Below, piece by piece: positions 52,265 to 62,885 of a stretch of DNA of 64,000 nt. The stretch's first letter is position 1. Every line of letters starts with the position of its first letter. The DNA is from an uncultured Burkholderiaceae bacterium (GTDB lineage Bacteria > Pseudomonadota > Gammaproteobacteria > Burkholderiales > Burkholderiaceae), in the NCBI GenBank assembly GCA_937871985.1, contig CALMPB010000217.1, forward strand, positions 1 through 64,000. Direction: 5' to 3'. The notes beneath the pieces are model-generated. The model made no database searches and was not told where the DNA came from. It worked only from the letters and a program-made list of their open reading frames with translations. The position numbers were made by a program, and so were the translations under genes.

Positions 52265-55200
52265 CTACAGCCCGGATCGAGATTCCATCAGTTCGGTTAC
52301 CAGCCCCAAGTCTGCCAGGCCGCTCCAAACGAGATTCTCGTTATATTCTATCCCCGCACGGCTTGACTCAATATAAAATGGCGCAGCTTCTGCTTTTCTC
52401 CCAAAACGAAGTAGCTGAGCCCCAAACCAATAAGGCTCGATTCCAACCTTAGGCATGGCGGCGAACAGAACCCTGGATATCTTGCGAAAACCAAGCTGGT
52501 CCAGGCATTCTATCGCGTCCAACTGGCAATAAGAATCGTCGCCGGCTCCTTCAGCTGCATTTAGAATGAGCTTGAGCGCACGGAGATCCCCATGCTCTTC
52601 GACATATTCCCTTGCACGCCAAACCTGATCCACCGGATCATCATTGCTGAGTAATTGTTCGAAGATTATGTCGTCCCTGACCTCATCTTCGAGCACGCTT
52701 TTCACAAGAGCCTCGTCTATCGGAAACAGAGACCCTTTGATCAGTTCGGAAGCGTCCATGCTCTCAGCGAGTATTCTCGCTTCGTTCGTGCGGCCAAGAT
52801 CGTGAAGGAAACCGGCAAGAGTACGGCGATCCTTGGGGTCTTCGGGTGGGTTGGAGAGGCACTGATCCAGCCATGCATTCATATCTGGATAACAGCCAGC
52901 GCGATGCAGTTCCTGAGCAACCTCAATTTGCTCTTTAGCAGATAACTCGCCGCAAAGCAGTCGACTTAGCACGCCCTGTGCAACATTATGGAAAGGCGAA
53001 GCGGCATCAGCATAGCTTATGACAAGCGCACAGGCCTTTACACGCTCGCTTAGTCTGTTTCCTTCATTTTCCGCGAAGGCGAGCAGCGAGCCATAATCAC
53101 TATAGAACCCGCGCTTCAGAAGCTGTGCTGCGTACCCTGGCCATCCCGAATACTCCTCGTCAACCGAATCTCGAAGACCGGCACTCAATTCCTCGATGAT
53201 CGGCACGGCGGTGATCAGTGCCCGGCCTCGACCGACCAATCTAGCGTAGGTTTCCAGAACATCGGCGATTGACCACCACCCTATTTCCTCCGACAGCAAT
53301 ATCTGCTCGAGCCTGCTTGCAGCAAGCTCCCGATCCAGGTATGCCGCGAGCTCGATTCCTTCGATCACCGTTTCCGTATCTTCGCTACTAATCAGGACAA
53401 CCAACGGCAAGGAGAGCAGCTCATGCAAGACCTGTTCCGCTCCGGCTCCGTCACCTAGCTCGCGACAGAGCTTGGCCAATTCAACCATTTCCCAGATCGA
53501 TAGTGGTCGGTCATCCTTGATGGATTGAATCACCGATTTTGTCAGCGCTGGCATCTTCAGCCTATCTGCAGCTTCCGCAATTTTCCGACGATCCCAGAAG
53601 GTAAGTTCGGTAGAATTTGCTATGTCATTGAACAGAACTTCCCACTCTACCGACGCACCTGTTGCAAGCGTCTCTAATGCCTCGACGCGATTAGCGATAT
53701 CGATCGAATCATCTTGCGCCAAAAAAAGCAAAGAGCCTGATCGGAGATCAGCTCGCTGCTCTTTGGCAGCTTTAAGCCGCCATGCAGGAGGAACCCCGGC
53801 ATCCCGGGAGATTTGGCCAAGGAGCACCTGCGCCTTGCTATTGCCGTCAGAGTTCCCAGTAGCTTTGACTGCCTTAAGCGCGAGCTCCACAGACGTAGCA
53901 GGATGCGCGGCGATCCGGATCAAAGGCTGTACTACCTCCTGGTTTCTACCATATCTGCCAATGGTCTGAAGCGCCTTAATCCTAGCCGACAAGCTTATCT
54001 CGTTGGACTCTAACGCCCGATGTACCCGCGGCATCTCATCCAGCTTCCAACCTCGCGCGCCAAGCGAGGCCCCGACGCGCAGGACATCTCGCTCCGAAAG
54101 CTCGTCATCGGCCAACATGGCAAACAATTCGGGATAGACGAGGTCATCATAGCCGTCCTCGCCATCTATACGGAACAGGGCTTGAGCGGCCTCCACACGA
54201 TCAGCCACGAGCTGCGCACGATCCTCCAGAAGAGCCATGAGCGGATCCCAAACAATATAGTTTCGCTCATGCTCCAGTTCGTCAAACGCGATGGCTGCAC
54301 GCGTGCGATGGAAAACCTCAACGCAGTCATCTCGTGCAATACGGGCAAAGGCAAAGGCGGCATGCCGCAAAAGGCCAACGCTCTTCAATTTTTCCGCAGC
54401 CCACATGCGATTACGAACTGCGATGTCGCTATTGCGAACGATGACACGCAGTTCGCTCTGGCCGAGCCGAGCATCTCCTAGCTCACATAACACGCCCGCA
54501 GCCCTGATACGCAGATCGATATCATTATCTATCAGAAAATCCGAAAGTAGTGAACGAGCGTCCTCTGGCGCGCCGAGCAACGCCACGCTTCTTGCTAGCA
54601 TCGGCTCCCTCAACGACCGAGCTCGGGAGAGAACGAAGGCGGACATTGCCTTCCCATCGAGAAGCGGCAGCGCATGCTCAATCAGGTTGACGGCCTCGTA
54701 AACACCATGATGTCCGTCGAGCAGATGAGCAACTACCGCCTCCACGGTAGAACAGGCTTCGTCCGCCATGTCGAGACGAACTAGCTGCTCAATAGTGAAC
54801 CAGTCGATCTCTAGCTCATTTGCATCGAGGCTAGAACAAAGCGCTGATCGCGCTTCTTGACCGAAACCAAGATCGGCGAGTGCACGGGCTATTTCAGCTT
54901 TTTCGCGCATCCTCTCGCAAGACGTGAGCATTTGCTCCAAAGCCTTCTTGCCCGTCAACTGATCCTGATGAATCGCTATCAGTCGGGCAGCCTCGATCGC
55001 ATTGCCGAGCTTGAGGGCATTGACCTCATCCGGCAGTTGGGCTGCAGCCTTCAGATAAGGTATCGCAAGTTCGGCTTCCCTAATCCCCATCAATCGCGCC
55101 AGCGTGCTGGAAAATATCCGATCAGGATCGATATTCTCATCGATCGCGCAAAGATCGGCAAGGAGCTGCCGATTCTCCGGCGTCCGTTCCTGCTCATAAA

Positions 55201-57271
55201 GAATGGATGCAGCGTCGATCATCGTCCAATCTTCCTCACCGTTCTCCGCCACATCGCGCAGCGCTTCGAGTGCTTCCTCGCGATAGTCGTGTTTCAGCAA
55301 AAGCTCAGCCGCAGCCACTCTATCTGGCGGATAGCCATCATGTCTGCCTGCTACCCAGAGAAGGTGATCCAGAGCTACGTCGAATTCCTCCGTGTCGAGC
55401 AGGCATTCCGCGATGAAAGTGTCGGATATGATAGCGGCGGAATCCAGTTCTTCAATCAGTAGATCCCGGACATCAACGCTTGCCTCGGCGAGCATCGCAA
55501 GAATGCGATGAGCCAGAATGGTAGGTTCGGAATCCTTCGCCTCCGTTATGAAACGCTCAGCAACACTAACGGCAACCTTACTATGCCCCTGGCGTCGCGC
55601 TGCGGCTATTACGTGAGCGGCACATTGGAGCCCTTCCTCACCATATTCGAGGAGGGACCGCAAGACGGGTTCCACATTCTGGTCATCGAGGTCCCAGCGG
55701 AGCAAAAGCTGCTCCATCACTGGCCACCCCTCACGAAAAGGCTCGACTTCTTTCAAGGTTCCAGAACCGGGACTGTACCGTCTGGCGAGATCCAGCGCAC
55801 GATAGTAGGAGCGGAGCAGATCGTGCGAGAAAGTGTACTTGTCGCTGCTGCAGCGAACCAACGCTGTACGGTCGAGCAACCCGCTAAGAGCATCTTCCGC
55901 ACCTAAGGCAGAGAAACTGCCTGTAAGTGCTTGAACAAGCGACTTGTGATGACGAACCAAATCCGCAGCCGAGATACCATTTTCCGCAATGATACGCAAT
56001 AGCTCACTTAAGAAAGCCATCTTACCGGCATCGGCCCCAGTTGCTTTCTCAAGCGCGTTAGCGGCATAGTGTTCATACAGATCGATTTTTCGCTCGTGCA
56101 GTTCACCGGTTTTGGCGAAAAGCTGGGCAGACATGGCGAGAAACAGCGGAACTCCCCCGATAAACCGGTATTCTCGTAAGGTAAGAAGCCTCACAAACTT
56201 GTCGCGAAGGGACAAGTCCACAATATAGCTTGCCGCAAAACCTGCCTGTCCAGCAGTATTGATCGGTTCAACTGTCCAGCGGGAAAACACACTACTAGTC
56301 GGAATTGAAACAACTGCTTCAGGTCTCGTGGCGACAATGAATCGGAAACCACCGTCCTGTTCAGCATGAAGGCGAATGGCGTCCCATACATCTCGACGTT
56401 GGGGACTTTCGACCTCATCAAGGCCATCGACGAATATGAGCCAGTTCCGATGGCCATTCACGGCATTTGCAACGAAAAAATCAGAGGGTAAAGGCCGGCG
56501 CAGTCTTCCGCCAAGACTTGAAGTCACGGCGCGGTGAAGCGCGGTCGCGACATCTCCCGAATCCACTAGGTCTGCCGCTCTAATCCAACAGGGAAGCCGT
56601 AGGTCGTCAAAGGCGACTTCGTGTCTGTCCTGAAGCAGTGCCTGGGCTGCCGTCCAGGCCAGATATCGCAAGAAGGTCGATTTCCCGCTGCCTCCATCGC
56701 CCTGAATAATGTGATTACCTTCCGCTGCGATGTCGGGCTGCGCAAAAGCAGGGGTGATGAACGTCGTATCCGCCAAGGGTCGAATCGAAACTGGCACGTA
56801 ATCGTTCGACAAAACCCGATCTTGATCCAGCGCTGGAAACCGATTGCAGTAAGAAGCCGTCGCGGTGACAAAATCGCGACGTAGCAAGAGCATATCCAGG
56901 GACGCCGCAAACCCCGGTTCCTCGCTCAACAAGGTACGGATGGCCTTTTCACGCTGCGACGGCGTCGTCGCCTCCTGCCAGTTCCTCTCAAACGATGCAT
57001 GCGCTTTCGACGAGGCCCGAACTCGGCGAAAGCGCCGAGATAAAGACACGCCCAATGAGCTCAAACTTCGTGCTGTAGCGGTAGCAGTGACCTCAATACC
57101 TTTGGAGGCGAGGTCAGTCGCAATTTCCGGCAACACTTCCGCCAGGTAAGGCAAGAGCTCGGACGCGAGATAGGTGATGTTGGGGACGGTTGACACTTGC
57201 TGATAATACCCTCGCCGCGGCACCGCTCCAAACAAGTATGGGCCAATCGTGCCACCCAGATTTAAAAGCAA
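52265..57271 (-). CDS. NACHT-domain NTPase with long helical-repeat C-terminus (bacterial NLR-like, putative anti-phage)
   Basis: 1668 aa from a TTG at 57271, chosen because AGGAG lies 4 bases upstream. Residues 1-160 show no recognised effector fold. The NACHT module has Walker A GDGGSGKST (191-199) and Walker B LIFVDGLDEV (278-287), then a winged-helix-like region to about 520. From about 530 to the end are alpha-helical repeats (HEAT/TPR-like, Leu/Ala/Glu-rich) of about 1100 residues, the expected sensor part. In known bacterial NACHT/Avs proteins this layout detects phage proteins and triggers an N-terminal effector. The base composition is lower in G+C than flanking genes (32 of 60 bases at 53041-53100). 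The gene starts 113 bases from the tRNA-Gly 3' end, in the cargo position of a putative island. Defence function is inferred. Confidence 0.75.
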   Translation of the reverse strand: MLLNLGGTIGPYLFGAVPRRGYYQQVSTVPNITYLASELLPYLAEVLPEIATDLASKGIEVTATATARSLSSLGVSLSRRFRRVRASSKAHASFERNWQEATTPSQREKAIRTLLSEEPGFAASLDMLLLRRDFVTATASYCNRFPALDQDRVLSNDYVPVSIRPLADTTFITPAFAQPDIAAEGNHIIQGDGGSGKSTFLRYLAWTAAQALLQDRHEVAFDDLRLPCWIRAADLVDSGDVATALHRAVTSSLGGRLRRPLPSDFFVANAVNGHRNWLIFVDGLDEVESPQRRDVWDAIRLHAEQDGGFRFIVATRPEAVVSIPTSSVFSRWTVEPINTAGQAGFAASYIVDLSLRDKFVRLLTLREYRFIGGVPLFLAMSAQLFAKTGELHERKIDLYEHYAANALEKATGADAGKMAFLSELLRIIAENGISAADLVRHHKSLVQALTGSFSALGAEDALSGLLDRTALVRCSSDKYTFSHDLLRSYYRALDLARRYSPGSGTLKEVEPFREGWPVMEQLLLRWDLDDQNVEPVLRSLLEYGEEGLQCAAHVIAAARRQGHSKVAVSVAERFITEAKDSEPTILAHRILAMLAEASVDVRDLLIEELDSAAIISDTFIAECLLDTEEFDVALDHLLWVAGRHDGYPPDRVAAAELLLKHDYREEALEALRDVAENGEEDWTMIDAASILYEQERTPENRQLLADLCAIDENIDPDRIFSSTLARLMGIREAELAIPYLKAAAQLPDEVNALKLGNAIEAARLIAIHQDQLTGKKALEQMLTSCERMREKAEIARALADLGFGQEARSALCSSLDANELEIDWFTIEQLVRLDMADEACSTVEAVVAHLLDGHHGVYEAVNLIEHALPLLDGKAMSAFVLSRARSLREPMLARSVALLGAPEDARSLLSDFLIDNDIDLRIRAAGVLCELGDARLGQSELRVIVRNSDIAVRNRMWAAEKLKSVGLLRHAAFAFARIARDDCVEVFHRTRAAIAFDELEHERNYIVWDPLMALLEDRAQLVADRVEAAQALFRIDGEDGYDDLVYPELFAMLADDELSERDVLRVGASLGARGWKLDEMPRVHRALESNEISLSARIKALQTIGRYGRNQEVVQPLIRIAAHPATSVELALKAVKATGNSDGNSKAQVLLGQISRDAGVPPAWRLKAAKEQRADLRSGSLLFLAQDDSIDIANRVEALETLATGASVEWEVLFNDIANSTELTFWDRRKIAEAADRLKMPALTKSVIQSIKDDRPLSIWEMVELAKLCRELGDGAGAEQVLHELLSLPLVVLISSEDTETVIEGIELAAYLDRELAASRLEQILLSEEIGWWSIADVLETYARLVGRGRALITAVPIIEELSAGLRDSVDEEYSGWPGYAAQLLKRGFYSDYGSLLAFAENEGNRLSERVKACALVISYADAASPFHNVAQGVLSRLLCGELSAKEQIEVAQELHRAGCYPDMNAWLDQCLSNPPEDPKDRRTLAGFLHDLGRTNEARILAESMDASELIKGSLFPIDEALVKSVLEDEVRDDIIFEQLLSNDDPVDQVWRAREYVEEHGDLRALKLILNAAEGAGDDSYCQLDAIECLDQLGFRKISRVLFAAMPKVGIEPYWFGAQLLRFGRKAEAAPFYIESSRAGIEYNENLVWSGLADLGLVTELMESRSGL

Positions 57272-57384
57272 GTGGCTCCTCGGGCTGAAGCAGCAGAACT
57301 AGCCACACTGCTAATCATCGCGTCTGATAGACGCCCGACAAGGGGGAGGTGACTCCCCCATTTCCGCAGAAATCCGCCGACTGA

Positions 57385-57458
57385 TGGAGCGGGTGATGGG
57401 AATCGAACCCACGACGGAAGCTTGGGAAGCTTCAGTTTTACCATTAAACTACACCCGC
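57385..57458 (-). tRNA. tRNA-Gly(CCC)
   Basis: A complete cloverleaf on the minus strand: acceptor GCGGGTG/CACCCGC, anticodon stem GAAGC/GCTTC with loop TTCCCAA (anticodon CCC), T loop TTCGATT, discriminator T and encoded CCA at 57385-57387. It is 74 bases including CCA. Its 3' end is duplicated at 49229-49244. Confidence 0.95.
57388..57403 (+). repeat. Proximal attachment-site-like repeat inside tRNA-Gly
   Basis: AGCGGGTGATGGGAAT covers the discriminator, the acceptor 3' strand and part of the T arm. It is identical to 49229-49244. Confidence 0.7.
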
Positions 57459-57520
57459 ATAAGCTGGAAACACGCGGCCGTTGCGGCTTTTGCGGTTGCC
57501 CTTGCGTTACTGCGGGTGAA

Positions 57521-57579
57521 ATTATAGCAGCGTAAGCCCCTGGTCCGCTCAAGGGCCTCCCGGGCGGCTATCTTATAAT
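57521..57579. promoter_or_regulatory. Divergent -10 boxes for tRNA-Gly and trmB
   Basis: TATAAT occurs on the minus strand at 57521-57526, about 63 bases before the tRNA-Gly 5' end, and on the plus strand at 57574-57579, directly before trmB. Neither has a good -35 box at 16-18 bases. Confidence 0.4.
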
Positions 57580-57585
57580 CCGTCC

Positions 57586-59269
<1,684 letters not shown>

Positions 59270-59272
59270 GCT

Positions 59273-59473
59273 ATGAGAATAACCATCAATGGAAAACCGC
59301 AAGACGCCGGCCAAGCCCGCACCGTGGACGACCTGGTGGCCGCGCTGGGCTACAAGGGCAAGCGCATTGCCGTCGAACGCAACGGCGACATCGTCCCGAA
59401 AAGCCAGCACGCGCTGGTCGAACTGGCCGAGAACGACGCCATAGAAATCGTCGTGGCGGTAGGCGGGGGTTAA
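59273..59473 (+). CDS. thiS: Sulfur carrier protein ThiS
   Basis: 66 aa beta-grasp protein starting MRITINGKPQDAG and ending VAVGGG, the C-terminal Gly-Gly that is adenylated and thiocarboxylated. It donates sulfur for the thiazole of thiamine. The usual partner thiG is not next to it: a terminator and the convergent ffh gene follow. It is the last gene of the trmB-pip-thiS operon. Confidence 0.9.
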   Translation: MRITINGKPQDAGQARTVDDLVAALGYKGKRIAVERNGDIVPKSQHALVELAENDAIEIVVAVGGG

Positions 59474-59496
59474 CGATAAACCACCATCGGCAAAAA

Positions 59497-59528
59497 AAAA
59501 CGGGCGCCTTTTTCAAGACGCCCGTTTT
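59497..59528. terminator. Bidirectional intrinsic terminator between thiS and ffh
   Basis: AAAACGGGCG (59497-59506) and CGCCCGTTTT (59519-59528) form a 10-bp stem with a 12-base loop; A and T tracts on both sides allow termination of both convergent operons. Confidence 0.85.
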
Positions 59529-59573
59529 CATTCAAGACTTCGTCGCGCAGCAACGCAGCCGATGGAGCCGCGC

Positions 59574-60992
59574 CTAGCGCATGCCCCCAAAACCGCCGCC
59601 CTTGCCCAGGCCCTTCAACCCGCCCATGGCGCGCATCATCTTGGCCATGCCGCCCTTCTTCATCATCTTCATCATGCCCTGCATCTGCTCGAACTGGGCG
59701 AGCAGGCGGTTCACTTCCTGCACCGGCACGCCCGAACCCGCGGCGATGCGACGCTTGCGCGAGGCCTTGAGCAGCTCGGGCTTGGCCCGCTCGGCCGGCG
59801 TCATGGAGTTGAGGATGCCTTCGGTGCGGCGCAATTGCTTTTCGGCCTGGCCGCCCTGCAACTGGCTGGCGGCCTGGGCGAACTGGGCCGGCAGCTTTTC
59901 AAGCATGGAGCCCATGTCGCCCATTTTCTTGACCTGCTGCAGTTGATCGCGAAAATCGTTCAGGTCGAACTTGTTGCCCGACTTGAGCTTGGTGGCCAGC
60001 TTTTGCGCTTCGGCGATGTCGATGTTCTTTTGCGCCTGCTCGACCAGCGACACGATGTCGCCCATGCCCAGCACCCGCTGCGCCATGCGCTCGGGGTGGA
60101 AGGGCTCCAGGCCGTCGAGCTTTTCCGACAGGCCCACGAACTTGAGCGGCTTGCCGGTAACGTGGCGCACCGAAAGCGCCGCGCCCCCGCGCGCATCGCC
60201 GTCCAGCTTGGTGAGCACCACGCCGGTAAGCGGCAGCGCGTCGGCAAACGCCTTGGCTACGTTCACCGCGTCCTGGCCCTGCATGGCGTCGACCACGAAC
60301 AAGGTTTCGACAGGGGTGAGCAGATCGTACAAGGCGCGGATTTCGCGCATCATGGCTTCGTCGATGCCCAGGCGGCCCGCCGTATCCACGATGAGCACGT
60401 CGTAATGGTGGCGCTTGGCGTGATCCAGCGCGTTGCGGGCGATGTCTTCGGGCTTCTGCCCCCCATCGGACGGCAGGACATCCACCTGGACCTGGCTGGC
60501 CACCGTCTTCAACTGTTCAATGGCCGCCGGGCGGTAGACGTCGGCGCTGACGACCAGCACTTTCTTCTTGCCGGTTTTGCGGCCATGCTGGACATGATTG
60601 CCTTCGCTGAGCCACTTGGCCAGCTTGCCGGTGGTGGTGGTCTTGCCCGCCCCCTGCAAACCCGCCATGAGAATGACCGCCGGCGGCTGGGCAGCCAGCG
60701 AAAGCTCGCTGCCCTCGTCGCCCTGGCCGCCGTCCATCAGCGCCGTCAGTTCCTTGTGCACCACCCCCACCAGCGCCTGGCCGGGGTTCAGGCTGCCCAC
60801 CACGTCCTGGCCCAGGGCGCGTTCCTTCACCCGGGCCACGAAATCGCGCACCACGGGCAGGGCCACATCGGCTTCCAGCAACGCCATGCGCACTTCGCGC
60901 AGCATTTCCTGGGTATTGGCTTCGGTGAGGCGCGCCTCGCCCCGCATGGTCTTGACGACGCGGGAAAGACGCTGGGTTAGATTTTCAAGCAT
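59574..60992 (-). CDS. ffh: Signal recognition particle protein Ffh (SRP54)
   Basis: 472 aa. It has a helical N domain, a G domain with the P-loop GLQGAGKTTTTGKLA, DTAGRLGIDEAMM and TKLDGDARGGAALS, and a Met-rich M domain ending in MKMMKKGGMAKMMRAMGG and a Gly-rich tail. It binds signal sequences on the ribosome and, with 4.5S RNA and FtsY, delivers inner-membrane proteins. It is divergent from the ypjD-like gene, as in many proteobacteria. Confidence 0.96.
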   Translation of the reverse strand: MLENLTQRLSRVVKTMRGEARLTEANTQEMLREVRMALLEADVALPVVRDFVARVKERALGQDVVGSLNPGQALVGVVHKELTALMDGGQGDEGSELSLAAQPPAVILMAGLQGAGKTTTTGKLAKWLSEGNHVQHGRKTGKKKVLVVSADVYRPAAIEQLKTVASQVQVDVLPSDGGQKPEDIARNALDHAKRHHYDVLIVDTAGRLGIDEAMMREIRALYDLLTPVETLFVVDAMQGQDAVNVAKAFADALPLTGVVLTKLDGDARGGAALSVRHVTGKPLKFVGLSEKLDGLEPFHPERMAQRVLGMGDIVSLVEQAQKNIDIAEAQKLATKLKSGNKFDLNDFRDQLQQVKKMGDMGSMLEKLPAQFAQAASQLQGGQAEKQLRRTEGILNSMTPAERAKPELLKASRKRRIAAGSGVPVQEVNRLLAQFEQMQGMMKMMKKGGMAKMMRAMGGLKGLGKGGGFGGMR

Positions 60993-61092
60993 GACGATGG
61001 TTTCGCTTAAACTAGTTGGTGTAACTGGATACGGTCTAAAATGCCGTGATCAGGGCATTATGCCCCGTCTGTCCCATTCGAACTCAAGGACT

Positions 61093-61935
61093 ATGTCAGC
61101 TGACATTGTATTTCACTCGCTGGCCGCGCTGGCCTACGCCATTTTAGGCATTTCACTGTGGCGCCCTCTTGTGCAAAACGGCGCCCAGAGCAAGGCCGGC
61201 CGGGTGGGCCGGGTATGCCTGCTGGGGGCCATAGCCTTGCACGGCATCGCCCTGGAAAGGGCCGTGCTGCACGGCGGCAGCCTGCACCTGGGCTGGGCGC
61301 TGGCGCTTTCGGTGGCCATATGGCTGGGCATGATCGTATTCTGGCTGGAAAGCCTGACCATGCGCATCGACGGCCTGCTGCTCATTCTACTGCCGGCCGC
61401 CACCCTGGGCACCGTGCTGGCCGCCCTGTTTCCGCATAGCCACCTCATCGACCACGCCAATAACGACTGGCTGCGCATCCACCTCATCATCGCCTTCATC
61501 GCCTACGGCCTGATCACTGTGGCGGCCATGCAGGCCATTCTTATGGCCACCCTCGACCGCTACCTGCACCGCCCCGTGGAACAGGCCGAGCAGCGCAGCA
61601 GCATCAGCCGCGCCCTGGAATCCCTGCCGCCCCTGCTGGCGCAGGAACACGTGCTGTTCCGGCTGATCTGGTTCGGCTTCGTCATGCTGACGCTTACCGT
61701 CATCACCGGCGTCATCGTTTCCATGGGAATCAGCAACTACCCACTCCCCCTGGATCACAAAACCATCTTCACCCTGCTGGCCTGGGTTACCTTCGGCGTG
61801 CTGCTCATCGGCCGCTACGCGCGCGGCTGGCGCGGCCGCCAGGCTCTGCGCTGGACGCTGGTCGGCTTCGCCTTCGTCGTGCTGGCCTACACCGGCAGCC
61901 GGTTCGTGCTGGACGTCATTTTGCAACGAGGCTAA
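61093..61935 (+). CDS. ypjD: CcsA/YpjD-type integral membrane protein
   Basis: 280 aa from the ATG at 61093 (AAGGA just upstream); the longer frame from 60598 runs through ffh and is rejected. About eight membrane segments are present, with the cytochrome c assembly protein pattern (LRIHLIIAFIAYGLITVAAMQA, then GIVVSMG-like TGVIVSMGISNYPLPLDHKTIF). E. coli ypjD is likewise beside ffh. The molecular role is uncertain: the family is related to the heme exporter CcsA but is not itself shown to handle heme here. Confidence 0.88.
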   Translation: MSADIVFHSLAALAYAILGISLWRPLVQNGAQSKAGRVGRVCLLGAIALHGIALERAVLHGGSLHLGWALALSVAIWLGMIVFWLESLTMRIDGLLLILLPAATLGTVLAALFPHSHLIDHANNDWLRIHLIIAFIAYGLITVAAMQAILMATLDRYLHRPVEQAEQRSSISRALESLPPLLAQEHVLFRLIWFGFVMLTLTVITGVIVSMGISNYPLPLDHKTIFTLLAWVTFGVLLIGRYARGWRGRQALRWTLVGFAFVVLAYTGSRFVLDVILQRG

Positions 61936-61936
61936 C

Positions 61937-62194
61937 GTGGGCAAGCTTGCATTCTGGTTCATCGTCATTGTGGGCGGCCTGATCGTCGCCCGCCTGCTGG
62001 CCCGCCAGGCCGGCAAGGAAAGCCAGCCACGCCCCGTGCGGCAGGCCGCGCCGCGCTCCGGCAACCGCAATGCCCCCGAAACCATGGTGCGCTGCGCCCA
62101 CTGCGGCATCCACCTGCCACGCTCCGAAGCCCTGCTTGTGGGCGGCAAAATCTGGTGCAGCAAAGAGCACGCCAAGTTGGGAGCCCCAAAATGA
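61937..62194 (+). CDS. PP0621-family small membrane protein with zinc-ribbon-like Cys motif
   Basis: 85 aa from a GTG at 61937, with CGAGG six bases upstream, one base after the ypjD stop. One N-terminal membrane segment (FWFIVIVGGLIVARLLA) is followed by a basic linker and CAHCGIHLPRSEALLVGG, then WCSKEH, a pattern of Cys/His that could bind zinc. Its stop overlaps the ampD start. The function is unknown. Confidence 0.85.
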   Translation: MGKLAFWFIVIVGGLIVARLLARQAGKESQPRPVRQAAPRSGNRNAPETMVRCAHCGIHLPRSEALLVGGKIWCSKEHAKLGAPK

Positions 62195-62775
62195 GCGCCC
62201 TGGCCCTGGACAGGCAAGGCTGGCTGAAGCCCCACGCCACCATCACCCTGGCCCCCTCGCCCAATTTCGACAAGCGCCCACGCGGCGTCGAGCCCACCCT
62301 GCTCGTCATCCACAATATCAGCCTGCCGCCAGGCCAGTTCGGCGGCCCCGAAATCATCGACTTCTTCCAGAACAAACTGGACTACGACTCCCACCCCTGG
62401 CTGGATCGCCTGCGCGGCGTCACCGTTTCCGCCCATTTCCTGGTGCGCCGCGACGGCCAGGTCGTGCAGTTCGTCTCCACCGACGAGCGCGCCTGGCATG
62501 CCGGCGTCTCCAGCTTCAAAGGCCGCGAGCGCTGCAACGATTTTTCCATCGGCATCGAGCTGGAAGGCACCGACACCGAGCCCTACACCGACGAGCAGTA
62601 CGAAACGCTGCAGGGCCTGACCGGCGCCGTGCGCGCCCGCCACCCGCTAAGCGCAGCATGGGGCCACGAACACATCGCCCCCCAGCGCAAGACCGACCCC
62701 GGCCCGGCGTTCCAGTGGCGAAGATATGCCCGTGAAAGCCAGTGGCTGCTCAGGGAATTGCCGCCGCTGGTTTAG
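62191..62775 (+). CDS. ampD: 1,6-anhydro-N-acetylmuramyl-L-alanine amidase
   Basis: 194 aa from the ATG at 62191, overlapping the preceding stop (ATGA). Amidase_2 zinc ligands are in LVIHNISLP and GHEHIAPQRKTDPGPAF, with VSAHFLVRRDGQVVQFV and RAWHAGVSSFKGR as family blocks. It cleaves the stem peptide from anhydro-muropeptides in the cytoplasm during cell-wall recycling; loss in other bacteria induces AmpC beta-lactamase. Confidence 0.95.
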   Translation: MSALALDRQGWLKPHATITLAPSPNFDKRPRGVEPTLLVIHNISLPPGQFGGPEIIDFFQNKLDYDSHPWLDRLRGVTVSAHFLVRRDGQVVQFVSTDERAWHAGVSSFKGRERCNDFSIGIELEGTDTEPYTDEQYETLQGLTGAVRARHPLSAAWGHEHIAPQRKTDPGPAFQWRRYARESQWLLRELPPLV

Positions 62776-62798
62776 TAGCTGGCTGAGCCAAGCATGCA

Positions 62799-62840
62799 AA
62801 AAGGCCAGCTCAAGTCCTTGTAGACTCGAGCTGGCCTTTT
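62799..62840. terminator. Bidirectional intrinsic terminator between ampD and htpG
   Basis: AAAAGGCCAGCTC (62799-62811) and GAGCTGGCCTTTT (62828-62840) form a 13-bp perfect stem with a 16-base loop, with A and T tracts for both directions. Confidence 0.9.
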
Positions 62841-62885
62841 CCATGAGCCTCACTGGCGGCTCATGAGCAGGCGTAACGCCCCCGC

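Larger units (their letters stand above)
49229..57403. mobile_element. Putative 8.2-kb genomic island in the 3' end of tRNA-Gly(CCC)
   Basis: The interval is bounded by a 16-base direct repeat (49229-49244 and 57388-57403) that corresponds to the 3' end of the tRNA-Gly gene. The tRNA is intact, and the island lies on its 3' side in the expected orientation. Cargo: an LLM flavoenzyme, a DUF72 protein, a hipB-like gene with a hipA remnant, and a NACHT NTPase. I see no integrase gene, so the element is either a decayed or non-autonomous island or a hotspot filled by homologous exchange. Confidence 0.6.

Noticed and set aside
59562..60980. 472-codon plus-strand frame opposite ffh
   Set aside because: Ffh is unmistakable on the minus strand; this frame is His/Leu/Gln-rich shadow.
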